Shown here piece by piece: positions 36,521-44,633 of a stretch of 64,000 nucleotides of DNA. Made by a program: the position numbers and the translations under genes. Each line of letters starts with the position of its first letter. Within the stretch, counting starts at the first letter, position 1. Source of the stretch: an uncultured Pelagibacteraceae bacterium (lineage in GTDB: Bacteria > Pseudomonadota > Alphaproteobacteria > Pelagibacterales > Pelagibacteraceae); contig CACGON010000004.1 in the NCBI GenBank assembly GCA_902574695.1, forward strand, positions 1 through 64,000, written 5' to 3'. The notes beneath the pieces were generated by a model that was not told the origin of the DNA, made no database searches, and was given only the letters and a program-made list of their open reading frames with translations.

Positions 36521-36845
36521 AACCTACATTTTTTTAATACTTGCAATTTTTTTTGAAGTAGCTGGAACTATGTTATTGCCTGCAACTTTAAACTTTACAA
36601 AATTAATACCAACAACGATTCTTACTATATGTTACTTATCAGCATTTTATCTATTAACCTTTGTTGTAAATAAATTACCAATTGCAATCGTATATGCTAC
36701 ATGGAGTGGATTAGGTATATTTACAATAGCTATTTTAGGTTATATTTTTTTTAAACAATCTCTAAGTTGGCAAGCAATCTTAGGGTTGTTTTTGATCGTT
36801 CTTGGGGTTGTGCTTGTAAACAGTTTTACTGTCAAAATTAATTAA
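36513..36845 (+). CDS. SMR-family small multidrug transporter
   Basis: Four hydrophobic helices in about 110 residues and the conserved membrane glutamate in ILAIFFEVAGTMLLPAT identify this as an EmrE-type small multidrug resistance protein, with the YATWSGLGIF motif in helix 3. The ORF track start at 36468 is too early. The ATG at 36513 overlaps the end of the methyltransferase gene by 8 bp and gives the normal length. It is convergent with the dihydroorotase gene (8-bp overlap). Confidence 0.85.
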   Translation: MIKTYIFLILAIFFEVAGTMLLPATLNFTKLIPTTILTICYLSAFYLLTFVVNKLPIAIVYATWSGLGIFTIAILGYIFFKQSLSWQAILGLFLIVLGVVLVNSFTVKIN

Positions 36846-38145
36846 ATATTAATGGAGTTCCGTCTGGTTCCCCTAAAATTTTTCCATCTCTCATTTTTGT
36901 TTTTCCACCTATAATAGTGGCTACTGGAGTTCCTTTAAATTCAAAATCATTGAATGGAGACCATTTACATTTGCTCTCTATATTCTCATTTTTAATAACA
37001 ATTTTTTTATTCATATCAACTATAGTAAAATCTGCATCATATTTTTCTCTGATAAATCCTTTATTTTTGATACCAAAAATTCGAACAGGGTTCTCGCAAA
37101 CAAAATTTATTAATTGATCCAAAGATAACTTTTTTGCATTTACATGATCTAACATAACTGGCATCAAAGTCTGAACTCCTGGCATGCCTGACGGGGAATT
37201 TGGATATATTTTTTCTTTATTTTTTTGCAGATGAGGAGCATGATCTGAACCAATTGTATCATTTAAATTATTTTTTACTGCATACCATAGTCTGTCATAG
37301 TGTGATTTGTCTCTTATTGGGGGGTTCATTTGTGCATAAGTTCCTAGTTTATCATAACAGTCTGGAGCATAAATTGTTAAATGCTGTGGGGTAATTTCAA
37401 AAGTAATTTTACCTTTATGTTGTGATAAAAAATCAATTTCTTCCTTTGTAGTTACATGAAGCACATGAGCTTTTTTATTATGTTTTTCCGCTAACCTAAC
37501 AATTCTTCTTGTAGAAGACATTGCGCATTCAACACTTCTCCATACAGGATGAGAGTGAACATCACCATTTTTAATTAATTTTTTATTTATATTTAAAATT
37601 TCTTCATCCTCAGAGTGAACTGCTACAACTTTTGAACTATTTTTAAAAACCTTTTCAATATCCTTTTCATTTGCAACTAATAAATTGCCTGTTGAAGAGC
37701 CTGCAAAGAGTTTTATACCACAACAACCCTCTAAATTTTTTAGATCAGCTAAGTCATCTGCATTATCTGCTGTTGCCCCAAAATAAAAAGCATAGTTGCA
37801 GTACATTCTTTTTTTGGCGAGATCTAATTTCCTTTGAAATTCTTTCTTATTAGAGGTTGGTGGATTAGTATTGGGCATTTCGAAAACTGCGGTGATACCT
37901 CCTGCAATTGCAGCTCTACTTCCAGAGTGTAAATCTTCAGTATCTGTTGAACCTGGCTCTCTAAAATGGGTTTGTGTATCAATGCATCCTGGCAAAACTA
38001 GTAAATTCTTAGCTTCATAAGTCTCCTTAGCTTGCTCAGAAACTTTACCAATTTTTAAAATTTTACCATTTTTGACTGCAATATCTTGTTCTTGTAGCTT
38101 GCCATCAATATAGCAGTTTCCATTTTTAATTATAAGGTCTAACAT
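36838..38145 (-). CDS. pyrC: Dihydroorotase-like amidohydrolase
   Basis: This 435-residue amidohydrolase has the HFREPG motif followed by TEDLHSGSRAAIAGGITAVFEMPNTNP, the internal AVHSEDEE and HVLHVTT histidine sites and the terminal catalytic GSDHAPH. It should close carbamoyl-aspartate to dihydroorotate in pyrimidine synthesis. The first HxH zinc motif reads DTQTHFREPG, with Gln in place of the first His, a change I recognise in a subset of bacterial dihydroorotases. An allantoinase or hydantoinase-like role cannot be fully excluded. Confidence 0.83.
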   Translation of the reverse strand: MLDLIIKNGNCYIDGKLQEQDIAVKNGKILKIGKVSEQAKETYEAKNLLVLPGCIDTQTHFREPGSTDTEDLHSGSRAAIAGGITAVFEMPNTNPPTSNKKEFQRKLDLAKKRMYCNYAFYFGATADNADDLADLKNLEGCCGIKLFAGSSTGNLLVANEKDIEKVFKNSSKVVAVHSEDEEILNINKKLIKNGDVHSHPVWRSVECAMSSTRRIVRLAEKHNKKAHVLHVTTKEEIDFLSQHKGKITFEITPQHLTIYAPDCYDKLGTYAQMNPPIRDKSHYDRLWYAVKNNLNDTIGSDHAPHLQKNKEKIYPNSPSGMPGVQTLMPVMLDHVNAKKLSLDQLINFVCENPVRIFGIKNKGFIREKYDADFTIVDMNKKIVIKNENIESKCKWSPFNDFEFKGTPVATIIGGKTKMRDGKILGEPDGTPLIFN

Positions 38146-38188
38146 TATTTAAAAAACTATCTATATTATATAAAACTATTAATCAAAT

Positions 38189-39079
38189 ATGAATATGGAC
38201 GATTTTTATACATTAGAGGATAGAGGAATACTTTACGTAAGCGGTTCAGATGCTAAAGATTTCCTTCAAAATGTAATTACAAATAATATTGACAAAATAA
38301 ACGACAAATCTTCTATTTTTTCTTCTTTATTAACCCCCCAGGGTAAATATCTTTTTGATTTTATTATAATTAAACATAAAAATGGTTTTTTTTTGGACTG
38401 TGAAAAAAATCAAATTTCAGATTTGTTTCAAAAACTAAGTTTATATAAACTTAGATCAAAAGTGGAGATTTTGAATTTAAGCAATGAATTTGTAGTAGCT
38501 TCAATTAATAAAGAAAAATTTTTAACATTTGAGAATGCAGAAAATAAAGAGGGTTATACTATTAAGTTTAGAGAAGATCCTTTATTTTTAGACCCAAGAA
38601 ACTCTCAACTTGGTGCAAGATTAATAATTAATCTTGAAAAACTTTATTTATCAATAAAAAAACTTAATTTAAAACCTTCTAAGTCAAATAAGTATTATGA
38701 GCTTAGTCATAGACTTGGGATACCCCAGGTAGAATGCTCGATTATGCAAAATAAGATTTTTGGTATTGAGTGTAATTTTGAGGAGTTAAACGGAATTGAT
38801 TTTAAGAAAGGTTGTTACGTTGGTCAGGAAAACACAGCTAGAATAAAACTTAAAAATAAACTTTCTAAAAGACTCTTGCCTTTTAAAGTTATCGAAGGAA
38901 AGATTGAGATTAATGATGATATTTACTTAAAGGATGAAAAGCTGGGTAAAATTTTGATAGGTAATATCTATCCATTTGGATTGATCAAATTTAAAAATAA
39001 TGATTTTGATTTTTCATTAAATTATAAGTGTAAAGAAGCAATAATAAAGTTTTACAAACCTGATTGGTTAGTAAATTAA
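38189..39079 (+). CDS. ygfZ: YgfZ/GcvT-family folate-binding protein
   Basis: This 296-residue protein has the YgfZ signature KGCYVGQENTAR near residue 210 and the N-terminal GcvT-like segment FLQNVITNNI. YgfZ uses tetrahydrofolate to help assemble or repair iron-sulphur enzymes, including the tRNA thiomethylase MiaB. It is convergent with the TylF-like gene, sharing a 4-bp TTAA stop overlap. Confidence 0.87.
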   Translation: MNMDDFYTLEDRGILYVSGSDAKDFLQNVITNNIDKINDKSSIFSSLLTPQGKYLFDFIIIKHKNGFFLDCEKNQISDLFQKLSLYKLRSKVEILNLSNEFVVASINKEKFLTFENAENKEGYTIKFREDPLFLDPRNSQLGARLIINLEKLYLSIKKLNLKPSKSNKYYELSHRLGIPQVECSIMQNKIFGIECNFEELNGIDFKKGCYVGQENTARIKLKNKLSKRLLPFKVIEGKIEINDDIYLKDEKLGKILIGNIYPFGLIKFKNNDFDFSLNYKCKEAIIKFYKPDWLVN

Positions 39080-39816
39080 TTTAGAATTTTAATCGCTGCT
39101 TGAGCAGTATCTGTTGAAAAAGATATAAATTTATAATCTTTTTCATCAAAAACTTCAGTCAGTGCTTTATACTCTCCAACATCCCATCCCTCAAAATTAT
39201 AAAGCTCATCAAATAAAATAATTGCTCCATTTATGAGATGGGGCTTTATTGTTTCTAATATAAATTTTGTAGTTTCGTAAGTATCAACATCCATATGAAC
39301 AAAGTTTATTTTGGGTTTTTTTTCATCAATAAAATTAGGAAGTGTTTCATGAATCCATCCTGATATTGGAATAACATTTTTATTTAATTTTGGTATTTTT
39401 TTTTTTAAATCAAAGGTTCCTTTTGTGACTGTGGTACCCAACCAATCCTCCCTAAGTCCTTCAAATGAGTCGAAACCGTAAATATTTTTATTTATTTTTT
39501 GTGAAAAAAAATTTATTGAAGTTCCACTAAATACTCCAAATTCTAAATAGAAATTATTTGGATCTTTATCATTTTCATTTGCCCGATCTATTGCATGATC
39601 TCTTATATTTTCTGAATTTAACAATACAGCAGTTTTAAAATATTTTTTAAAATGCTCATAACAGTTTTTTATTTGCTCATCTTTGTACATGTCGTAGACT
39701 GTGGGACTTAGTTTATAGGTTGGATAAGCGTATTTTTTAAAAACATTAAAAGCTTTTCTTAACTTTTTTAATATTGGCATCAAATAAGCCCTTCTTTTTC
39801 TTTTTAAATTAAACAT
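39076..39816 (-). CDS. TylF/macrocin-O-methyltransferase-like protein
   Basis: This 246-residue protein has the TylF-family motif YLEFGVFSGTSINFF, followed by IYGFDSFEGLREDW, and MDVDTYETTKFIL as the metal/active site region, with GAIILFDELYNFEGWDVGE late. These methyltransferases act on sugar hydroxyls using SAM and metal. It is 8 bp downstream of the epimerase/dehydratase gene, so an O-methylated sugar is the likely product. Exact substrate is unknown. Confidence 0.75.
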   Translation of the reverse strand: MFNLKRKRRAYLMPILKKLRKAFNVFKKYAYPTYKLSPTVYDMYKDEQIKNCYEHFKKYFKTAVLLNSENIRDHAIDRANENDKDPNNFYLEFGVFSGTSINFFSQKINKNIYGFDSFEGLREDWLGTTVTKGTFDLKKKIPKLNKNVIPISGWIHETLPNFIDEKKPKINFVHMDVDTYETTKFILETIKPHLINGAIILFDELYNFEGWDVGEYKALTEVFDEKDYKFISFSTDTAQAAIKILN

Positions 39817-39824
39817 ATTTTTTT

Positions 39825-40778
39825 CTAAAATAAATTTCTATTTTCTTTGTACCAATTTATAGTTTTATTAAGCGCTTTATTTATAGTTATACTTTGTTTC
39901 CATCCTAATTCTTTTCGTATTTTATTATCATTAAGTTTTTGAAATTTTAATTCTTTTTTGGATTTATTCAAAATTATAGGCTTTAAATCTCTTCTATTCA
40001 TTAAAGCTAAAATCATGTTTACCAATTTTATTACTGACAAATTATCTTTAGAACCAACATTATAAATTAAAGTATTGGAATTCTTATTTTTTAATTTATT
40101 CATTATCATGAAGTATGCTTTTACTGCATCATCAACGAAAAGGTAATCTCTTATTAATTTTCCTGAGGATCTTATTTTTAATCTTTGATTTTTCATAGTC
40201 GATAGAATTGTTTCTGGAATAATTCTATTTTTATTAAAGTCACCTGGACCAAATAAATTTCCACATCTTACAATAGCAACTTTTAAGTTATATACTTTGC
40301 TGTATGACTGACATATCAAATCTGAACACGTCTTAGATAAATCATAAGGATAAATCGAGTTTAAATTATCATTTTCTAAGTAATTTCTTTTTTTTATTTC
40401 ACCATAAGCCTTATCAGATGAGCTATAAATTAATAAAATCGATGGATCTATTTGCCGAATACATTCAAGAATATTTATTGTGCCCATTATATTATTTTTA
40501 TAAGTTTTAAGTGGATATTTTAGTCCGTCTAAGACTTGTGTTACCGCGCCGGTATGAAATATTACATTTATTTTCTTATTTTTAATTGTTTTTTCTAGAA
40601 AATATTTATTTTGATAATTTCCATAAATAAAACTTATATTCCTTCCCTTAATTAAACTGTTTCTTTTTTTATTTTTAGATCTATCTAAAACAAAGACATT
40701 ATATTTTTTTTTTTTTAAAAAACTTACTAACGGTTTCCCTAATAAACCCAATCCACCAGTTACAAGTATATTTTTCAT
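39825..40778 (-). CDS. NAD-dependent sugar dehydratase/epimerase, CDP-glucose 4,6-dehydratase-like
   Basis: This 317-residue short-chain dehydrogenase has the Rossmann motif VTGGLGLLGKPLV, and the RfbG-like SSSDKAYGE with a downstream YPYDLSK (the YxxxK catalytic pair) and RDYLFVDDAVKAY. CDP-glucose 4,6-dehydratase makes CDP-4-keto-6-deoxyglucose, the branch point to 6-deoxy and dideoxy sugars. The neighbouring RfbF-like gene supplies CDP-glucose. Exact specificity is inferred. Confidence 0.75.
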   Translation of the reverse strand: MKNILVTGGLGLLGKPLVSFLKKKKYNVFVLDRSKNKKRNSLIKGRNISFIYGNYQNKYFLEKTIKNKKINVIFHTGAVTQVLDGLKYPLKTYKNNIMGTINILECIRQIDPSILLIYSSSDKAYGEIKKRNYLENDNLNSIYPYDLSKTCSDLICQSYSKVYNLKVAIVRCGNLFGPGDFNKNRIIPETILSTMKNQRLKIRSSGKLIRDYLFVDDAVKAYFMIMNKLKNKNSNTLIYNVGSKDNLSVIKLVNMILALMNRRDLKPIILNKSKKELKFQKLNDNKIRKELGWKQSITINKALNKTINWYKENRNLF

Positions 40779-40780
40779 TG

Positions 40781-41542
40781 CTATAAATTTCTTAATTTTT
40801 TTTTTGCTGCAATTAATTCTTTTTTATCATTTATGCTATAAAAATATCCTTTGTGCTCATAGCTTACAAGCAAACCTTTTTTTGTAAGTTTGGGTAAAAA
40901 ACTACTCTCAATTTCTTCATTCGATTTAAATTTTTTAATTAAAGATGAATTTATCAGATAATTTCCAATATTAATTGGATTAGAAAAAACAGGTTTTTCA
41001 AAAAATTCTTTAACAAAACCTTTTTTATTTAAAACCACATGCCCATATTGGGATCTTTTTTTATATATAGTTGCAATAGCTTTTTTTTTCTTAAAATAAA
41101 TATACTTTCTAAAAATTTCCTTGATTTTTATATTAGATAGATCATCACCGTAAACAATTAACAAATCATTATCAAGAATATATTTTAGTGACTTAATAAC
41201 TCTTTTCATCTTATTTGCATTCTTGCCGGCATCAAATAATGAGATATTTATTTTATTTTTTTTCAAATTTATATTCTTAAAGTTTTTATTTAGTAGGTTT
41301 AATTTATATTTTTTAATATTCTTTTTTGAATAAAAAAATTTCTTAAAAAAATTTTTTTTGTATCCTAATGGTAAGATAAAATGATTTAATCCATGTTTAT
41401 TAAGATGTTTAATAATGTGCATAAGAATGTAATCATTATTAAGTTTTGAAAGTTGCTTTGGTGGTTCATTTATTGAAGAAAATCTTGATCCAGAACCCCC
41501 AACTAATAAAATAACTGATATCAGGCTGGTATTTATTTTCAT
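40781..41542 (-). CDS. Nucleotidyltransferase, glucose-1-phosphate cytidylyltransferase-like
   Basis: This 253-residue GT-A-like nucleotidyltransferase has the N-terminal pattern VILLVGGSGSRFSSINEPPKQ, ILPLGYKKNFFKKFF, and LIVYGDDLSNI as the metal-binding aspartate site. These follow the order seen in RfbF (glucose-1-phosphate cytidylyltransferase), including the DAGKNANKMKRVIKSL counterpart of the RfbF DTG motif. The usual GGxGTR is changed to GGSGSR. It is upstream of the dehydratase by 2 bp, giving a CDP-sugar module. Confidence 0.68.
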   Translation of the reverse strand: MKINTSLISVILLVGGSGSRFSSINEPPKQLSKLNNDYILMHIIKHLNKHGLNHFILPLGYKKNFFKKFFYSKKNIKKYKLNLLNKNFKNINLKKNKINISLFDAGKNANKMKRVIKSLKYILDNDLLIVYGDDLSNIKIKEIFRKYIYFKKKKAIATIYKKRSQYGHVVLNKKGFVKEFFEKPVFSNPINIGNYLINSSLIKKFKSNEEIESSFLPKLTKKGLLVSYEHKGYFYSINDKKELIAAKKKLRNL

Positions 41543-41626
41543 AAATTATTGGGTTACCATATATTATATGCTAAGTAAAACATGATTAATAATTTAATTT
41601 TTAGGAATTTACTATATTAATAATTA

Positions 41627-42658
41627 ATGTCTAAAAATTTGGCAATCACAGTACTCACCTGGAATGACTGGCAAAATACAATTAAATGTCTCGAAAGTAT
41701 TTATCAGAGTACGTTTAACAATTTTGATATTATATTAGTAAATAACAATTCAGAGGAAATTCATCTTAAAAAAATCTTTGATTGGTCAAAGAATAATATA
41801 AAAATTGAAGATGAGGAAATAACTTATAATCCAAATAAAAAAATAGAAATAATTAAAGTTGAAAAAAGTACAATTATAAAAAATAAGGGAAAAAAGGTAA
41901 TTTATTTAATTGATAGTAAAGAAATTAAAAATGAAAGATGGGCTGTAAACTTAGGTTGTACTGCAGGTTTAAACTTGGGTTATCAATTTTCATTAAATCA
42001 AGATTATGATTATATTGCACGTATTGATTGTGATTTTATAATCACTAAAAATTATTTGGAAAACATAGTCAAGACATTAGATGGTGATACAAGTATTGTT
42101 GCTGCTTCCCCAAAAATAATTCACGGGGGTTTAAAAAATACTATTTGGTATTGTGGATGGTACAGGAGTTGGGGATTTTTAAAGTTTCATAAAATGATGA
42201 ATTTAAAAAAAAATAGGATAATAGATCACCCATCCTATAAAGGAATAAAAGATACAGATGTAGTGTCAGGCTGCTGCTCTATCTATAAAGCAGATGCTCT
42301 TAAACTATCAGGTTTAGGAGACGAAATATTTTTTTTTGGGCCTGAAGATTTTGATTTATCTTTTAGATTAAAAAAATACGGAAGACTGGTTGTCAATTTA
42401 GATGTTAAAACTTTTCACATGCTCACTCAAAGCTCAAAAGTCTCAGGTTGGCTATCTAGAAGTTACTATGAAGCTAAAGGTTTTTTGATTCTAATAAAAA
42501 AAAAGGGAGATTTATTAGATAAAGTAATAGGTTACTCTTATTTTGTTTTAAGAATACCTTATTATTTAATACTACTTGCTTTGAAAAAAAGAGAAAAAGA
42601 TAGAGTTTATGGTTATTGTCTTGGGTGTTATGATTTTTTTTTAAACAAAAAATTATAA
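41627..42658 (+). CDS. Family 2 glycosyltransferase
   Basis: This 343-residue protein begins with the GT2 pattern LAITVLTWNDWQNTIKCLESIYQS, followed by FDIILVNNNS and YIARIDCDFIITKNYL (the DxD motif at IDCDF) and, late, DVVSGCCSIYKADAL and FFFGPEDFDLSFRLKKYG, the usual acceptor-site block. One C-terminal hydrophobic segment may anchor it. It is divergent from the CDP-sugar genes and could use their product. The acceptor is unknown. Confidence 0.78.
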   Translation: MSKNLAITVLTWNDWQNTIKCLESIYQSTFNNFDIILVNNNSEEIHLKKIFDWSKNNIKIEDEEITYNPNKKIEIIKVEKSTIIKNKGKKVIYLIDSKEIKNERWAVNLGCTAGLNLGYQFSLNQDYDYIARIDCDFIITKNYLENIVKTLDGDTSIVAASPKIIHGGLKNTIWYCGWYRSWGFLKFHKMMNLKKNRIIDHPSYKGIKDTDVVSGCCSIYKADALKLSGLGDEIFFFGPEDFDLSFRLKKYGRLVVNLDVKTFHMLTQSSKVSGWLSRSYYEAKGFLILIKKKGDLLDKVIGYSYFVLRIPYYLILLALKKREKDRVYGYCLGCYDFFLNKKL

Positions 42659-42666
42659 AAATTTTT

Positions 42667-42752
42667 TGGTGCGGTCGGAGAGACTCGAACTCTCATGAGC
42701 TAGGCTCACACGGCCCTCAACCGTGCCTGTCTACCAATTTCAGCACGACCGC
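42667..42752 (-). tRNA. tRNA-Leu(GAG)
   Basis: The minus strand folds as a class II tRNA: acceptor GCGGTCG pairs with CGACCGC, the anticodon loop is TTGAGGG flanked by CACGG/CCGTG, a long variable arm follows, and the T loop is GTTCGAGTC. A genomic CCA end is present (TGGT at 42667-42670). The anticodon GAG reads CUU and CUC codons. Confidence 0.95.
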
Positions 42753-42809
42753 TTATTATGCGGCAGAATAAGTGAATGACAATTATGTTTCAAGTTGATA
42801 CATTTAATT

Positions 42810-43799
42810 ATGGAATTTAACTCTGAGATAAAAAAAGCAACTGACCCTATTTATCAAAAAATATCAAAAATAATGCCTCAAATAGAGTGGTCTACACATG
42901 CTCCTTACATTTATGAGATAAATAAATTAAAGAAAGAAAAGAATGCTGTGATACTTGCTCATAATTATCAAACGCCGGAAATATATCATGGTATATCAGA
43001 TTTTTCAGCTGACTCCCTTGCATTGGCTGTAGAGGCTGCAAAAACAAGAGCTGATATTATAGTAATGTGTGGAGTACACTTCATGGCTGAGACTGCAAAA
43101 TTAATGAGTCCGGATAAAAAAGTTCTCCTTCCAGATATGCTTGCTGGTTGCTCATTGTCATCCTCAATAACTGGAGAGGATGTGAGGAAGCTTAAAAAAA
43201 AATATCCTGGCGTTCCTGTTGTGTCATATGTAAATACATCTGCTGATGTCAAAGCTGAAACTGATGTTTGTTGCACTTCTGCAAATGCAGTCAAAATTGT
43301 TAATTCTTTGGGTATGAAGAAAGTAATTTTTTTACCTGATGATTATTTGGCTAAATACGTCGCTTCTCAAACAGATGTTGAAATTATTTCTTGGAAAGGA
43401 ACATGCGAGGTTCACGAACAATTTAATGATGAAGAGATAAACGAAATTAGAAAAAATAATCCTGGAATTAAAATTATAGCTCATCCTGAATGTCCACCAG
43501 ATGTTATTGAAGCAAGTGATTTTGCAGGTTCAACTAGTGGTATGATTAAATATGTAAAAGATAATCAGCCAGAAAAAGTAATGATGGTTACTGAGTGCTC
43601 AATGAGTGATAATGTTCAAATTGATAATCCTAATGTTCAATTTATAAGACCATGTAATTTATGTCCACACATGAAAAGAATAACTCTTCCAAAAGTTTTA
43701 GATTGCCTTAAAAATGAAACTAATGAGATATTGATGAGTAAAGAGACTATTGAAAAAGCAAAAAAATCAGTAGAGAAAATGGCAGAGATCGGCAGATAA
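42810..43799 (+). CDS. nadA: Quinolinate synthase NadA
   Basis: NadA condenses iminoaspartate with dihydroxyacetone phosphate to quinolinate using a 4Fe-4S cluster. This protein has VILAHNYQTPEIYHGISDFSADSLALA at the N terminus, cluster cysteines in MCGVHFMAETAKLMSP, and ECSMSDN, and the closing PCNLCPHMKR. The track start is a TTG at 42795; the ATG at 42810 (MEFNSEIKK) is preferred. nadC follows 5 bp later. nadB is not in the window. Confidence 0.93.
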   Translation: MEFNSEIKKATDPIYQKISKIMPQIEWSTHAPYIYEINKLKKEKNAVILAHNYQTPEIYHGISDFSADSLALAVEAAKTRADIIVMCGVHFMAETAKLMSPDKKVLLPDMLAGCSLSSSITGEDVRKLKKKYPGVPVVSYVNTSADVKAETDVCCTSANAVKIVNSLGMKKVIFLPDDYLAKYVASQTDVEIISWKGTCEVHEQFNDEEINEIRKNNPGIKIIAHPECPPDVIEASDFAGSTSGMIKYVKDNQPEKVMMVTECSMSDNVQIDNPNVQFIRPCNLCPHMKRITLPKVLDCLKNETNEILMSKETIEKAKKSVEKMAEIGR

Positions 43800-43804
43800 A
43801 TTCT

Positions 43805-44632
43805 GTGTCTAAAATAAAATTATCAAAAAAATATATTTATAAAATTTGCAAAGAGGCATTAAAAGAAGACCTTCACCCCTATGGAGATATAACATCAAAA
43901 CTTTTAAATAATAAAGATAAAATAAAAGCAAAGATAATATCCAATTCAGATGGTATAATTGGTGGTTTAGATTTAGCGAAACAAACATTTAAAATAGTTG
44001 ATAAAAAAATTTTATTCAAAACTAAAAAAAAAGAAGGTTCAAAAATTAAAAATAAGCAAATAATTGTAGAAATTAAAGGCAATGCTAAAAATATATTAAC
44101 CGCAGAAAGAGTAGCCCTAAATTTTTTATCACATGTTTCGGGTATAGCTACTCAAACTTATAAATTTGTAAAGAAAGTTGGAAAAAATACTAAAATTTGC
44201 TGTACCAGAAAAACCATACCTGGACTAAGGATTATTCAAAAATATGGGGTGAACCTTGGTGGTGGTCACAACCATCGTTTTAATTTAAGTGACGAATATT
44301 TAATTAAAGACAATCATATAGCAAATTCAAATTTAAGAAATTTAGTTATAAAAGCAAAAAAAAATAGTAAAAAAATTACTGTAGAGATAGATAATTTGAG
44401 TCAATTAAAAAAAATAATAGATTTAAAATTTAATACTGTTTTATTTGATAATATGAGTATTAAAAATTTAAAAAAAGGAGTTCGATTAGTGGGAAATAAG
44501 TATGAGACTGAAGCATCTGGAAATGTTAATTTAAAAAATATAAGAAAAATAGCATCAACTGGTATAAATAGAATTTCTATTGGGCGTCTAACACATAGTG
44601 TTTCCGCAATAGATTTAAAATTAGAAATTTAA
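43805..44632 (+). CDS. nadC: Nicotinate-nucleotide pyrophosphorylase (carboxylating)
   Basis: NadC turns quinolinate and PRPP into nicotinate mononucleotide. This 275-residue protein has DLHPYGDITSKLL, RVALNFLSHVSGIAT, CTRKTIPGLRIIQKYGVNLGGGHNHRFNLSDEYLIKDNH and TVEIDNLSQL, all conserved in the family. The start codon is GTG. Pairing with nadA indicates an aspartate-based de novo NAD pathway. It ends 1 bp from the convergent ppdK stop. Confidence 0.94.
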   Translation: MSKIKLSKKYIYKICKEALKEDLHPYGDITSKLLNNKDKIKAKIISNSDGIIGGLDLAKQTFKIVDKKILFKTKKKEGSKIKNKQIIVEIKGNAKNILTAERVALNFLSHVSGIATQTYKFVKKVGKNTKICCTRKTIPGLRIIQKYGVNLGGGHNHRFNLSDEYLIKDNHIANSNLRNLVIKAKKNSKKITVEIDNLSQLKKIIDLKFNTVLFDNMSIKNLKKGVRLVGNKYETEASGNVNLKNIRKIASTGINRISIGRLTHSVSAIDLKLEI

Positions 44633-44633
44633 A

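Noticed and set aside
42986-43294. 102-residue minus-strand ORF inside nadA
   Set aside because: Antisense shadow of nadA, no ribosome-binding site or motif.
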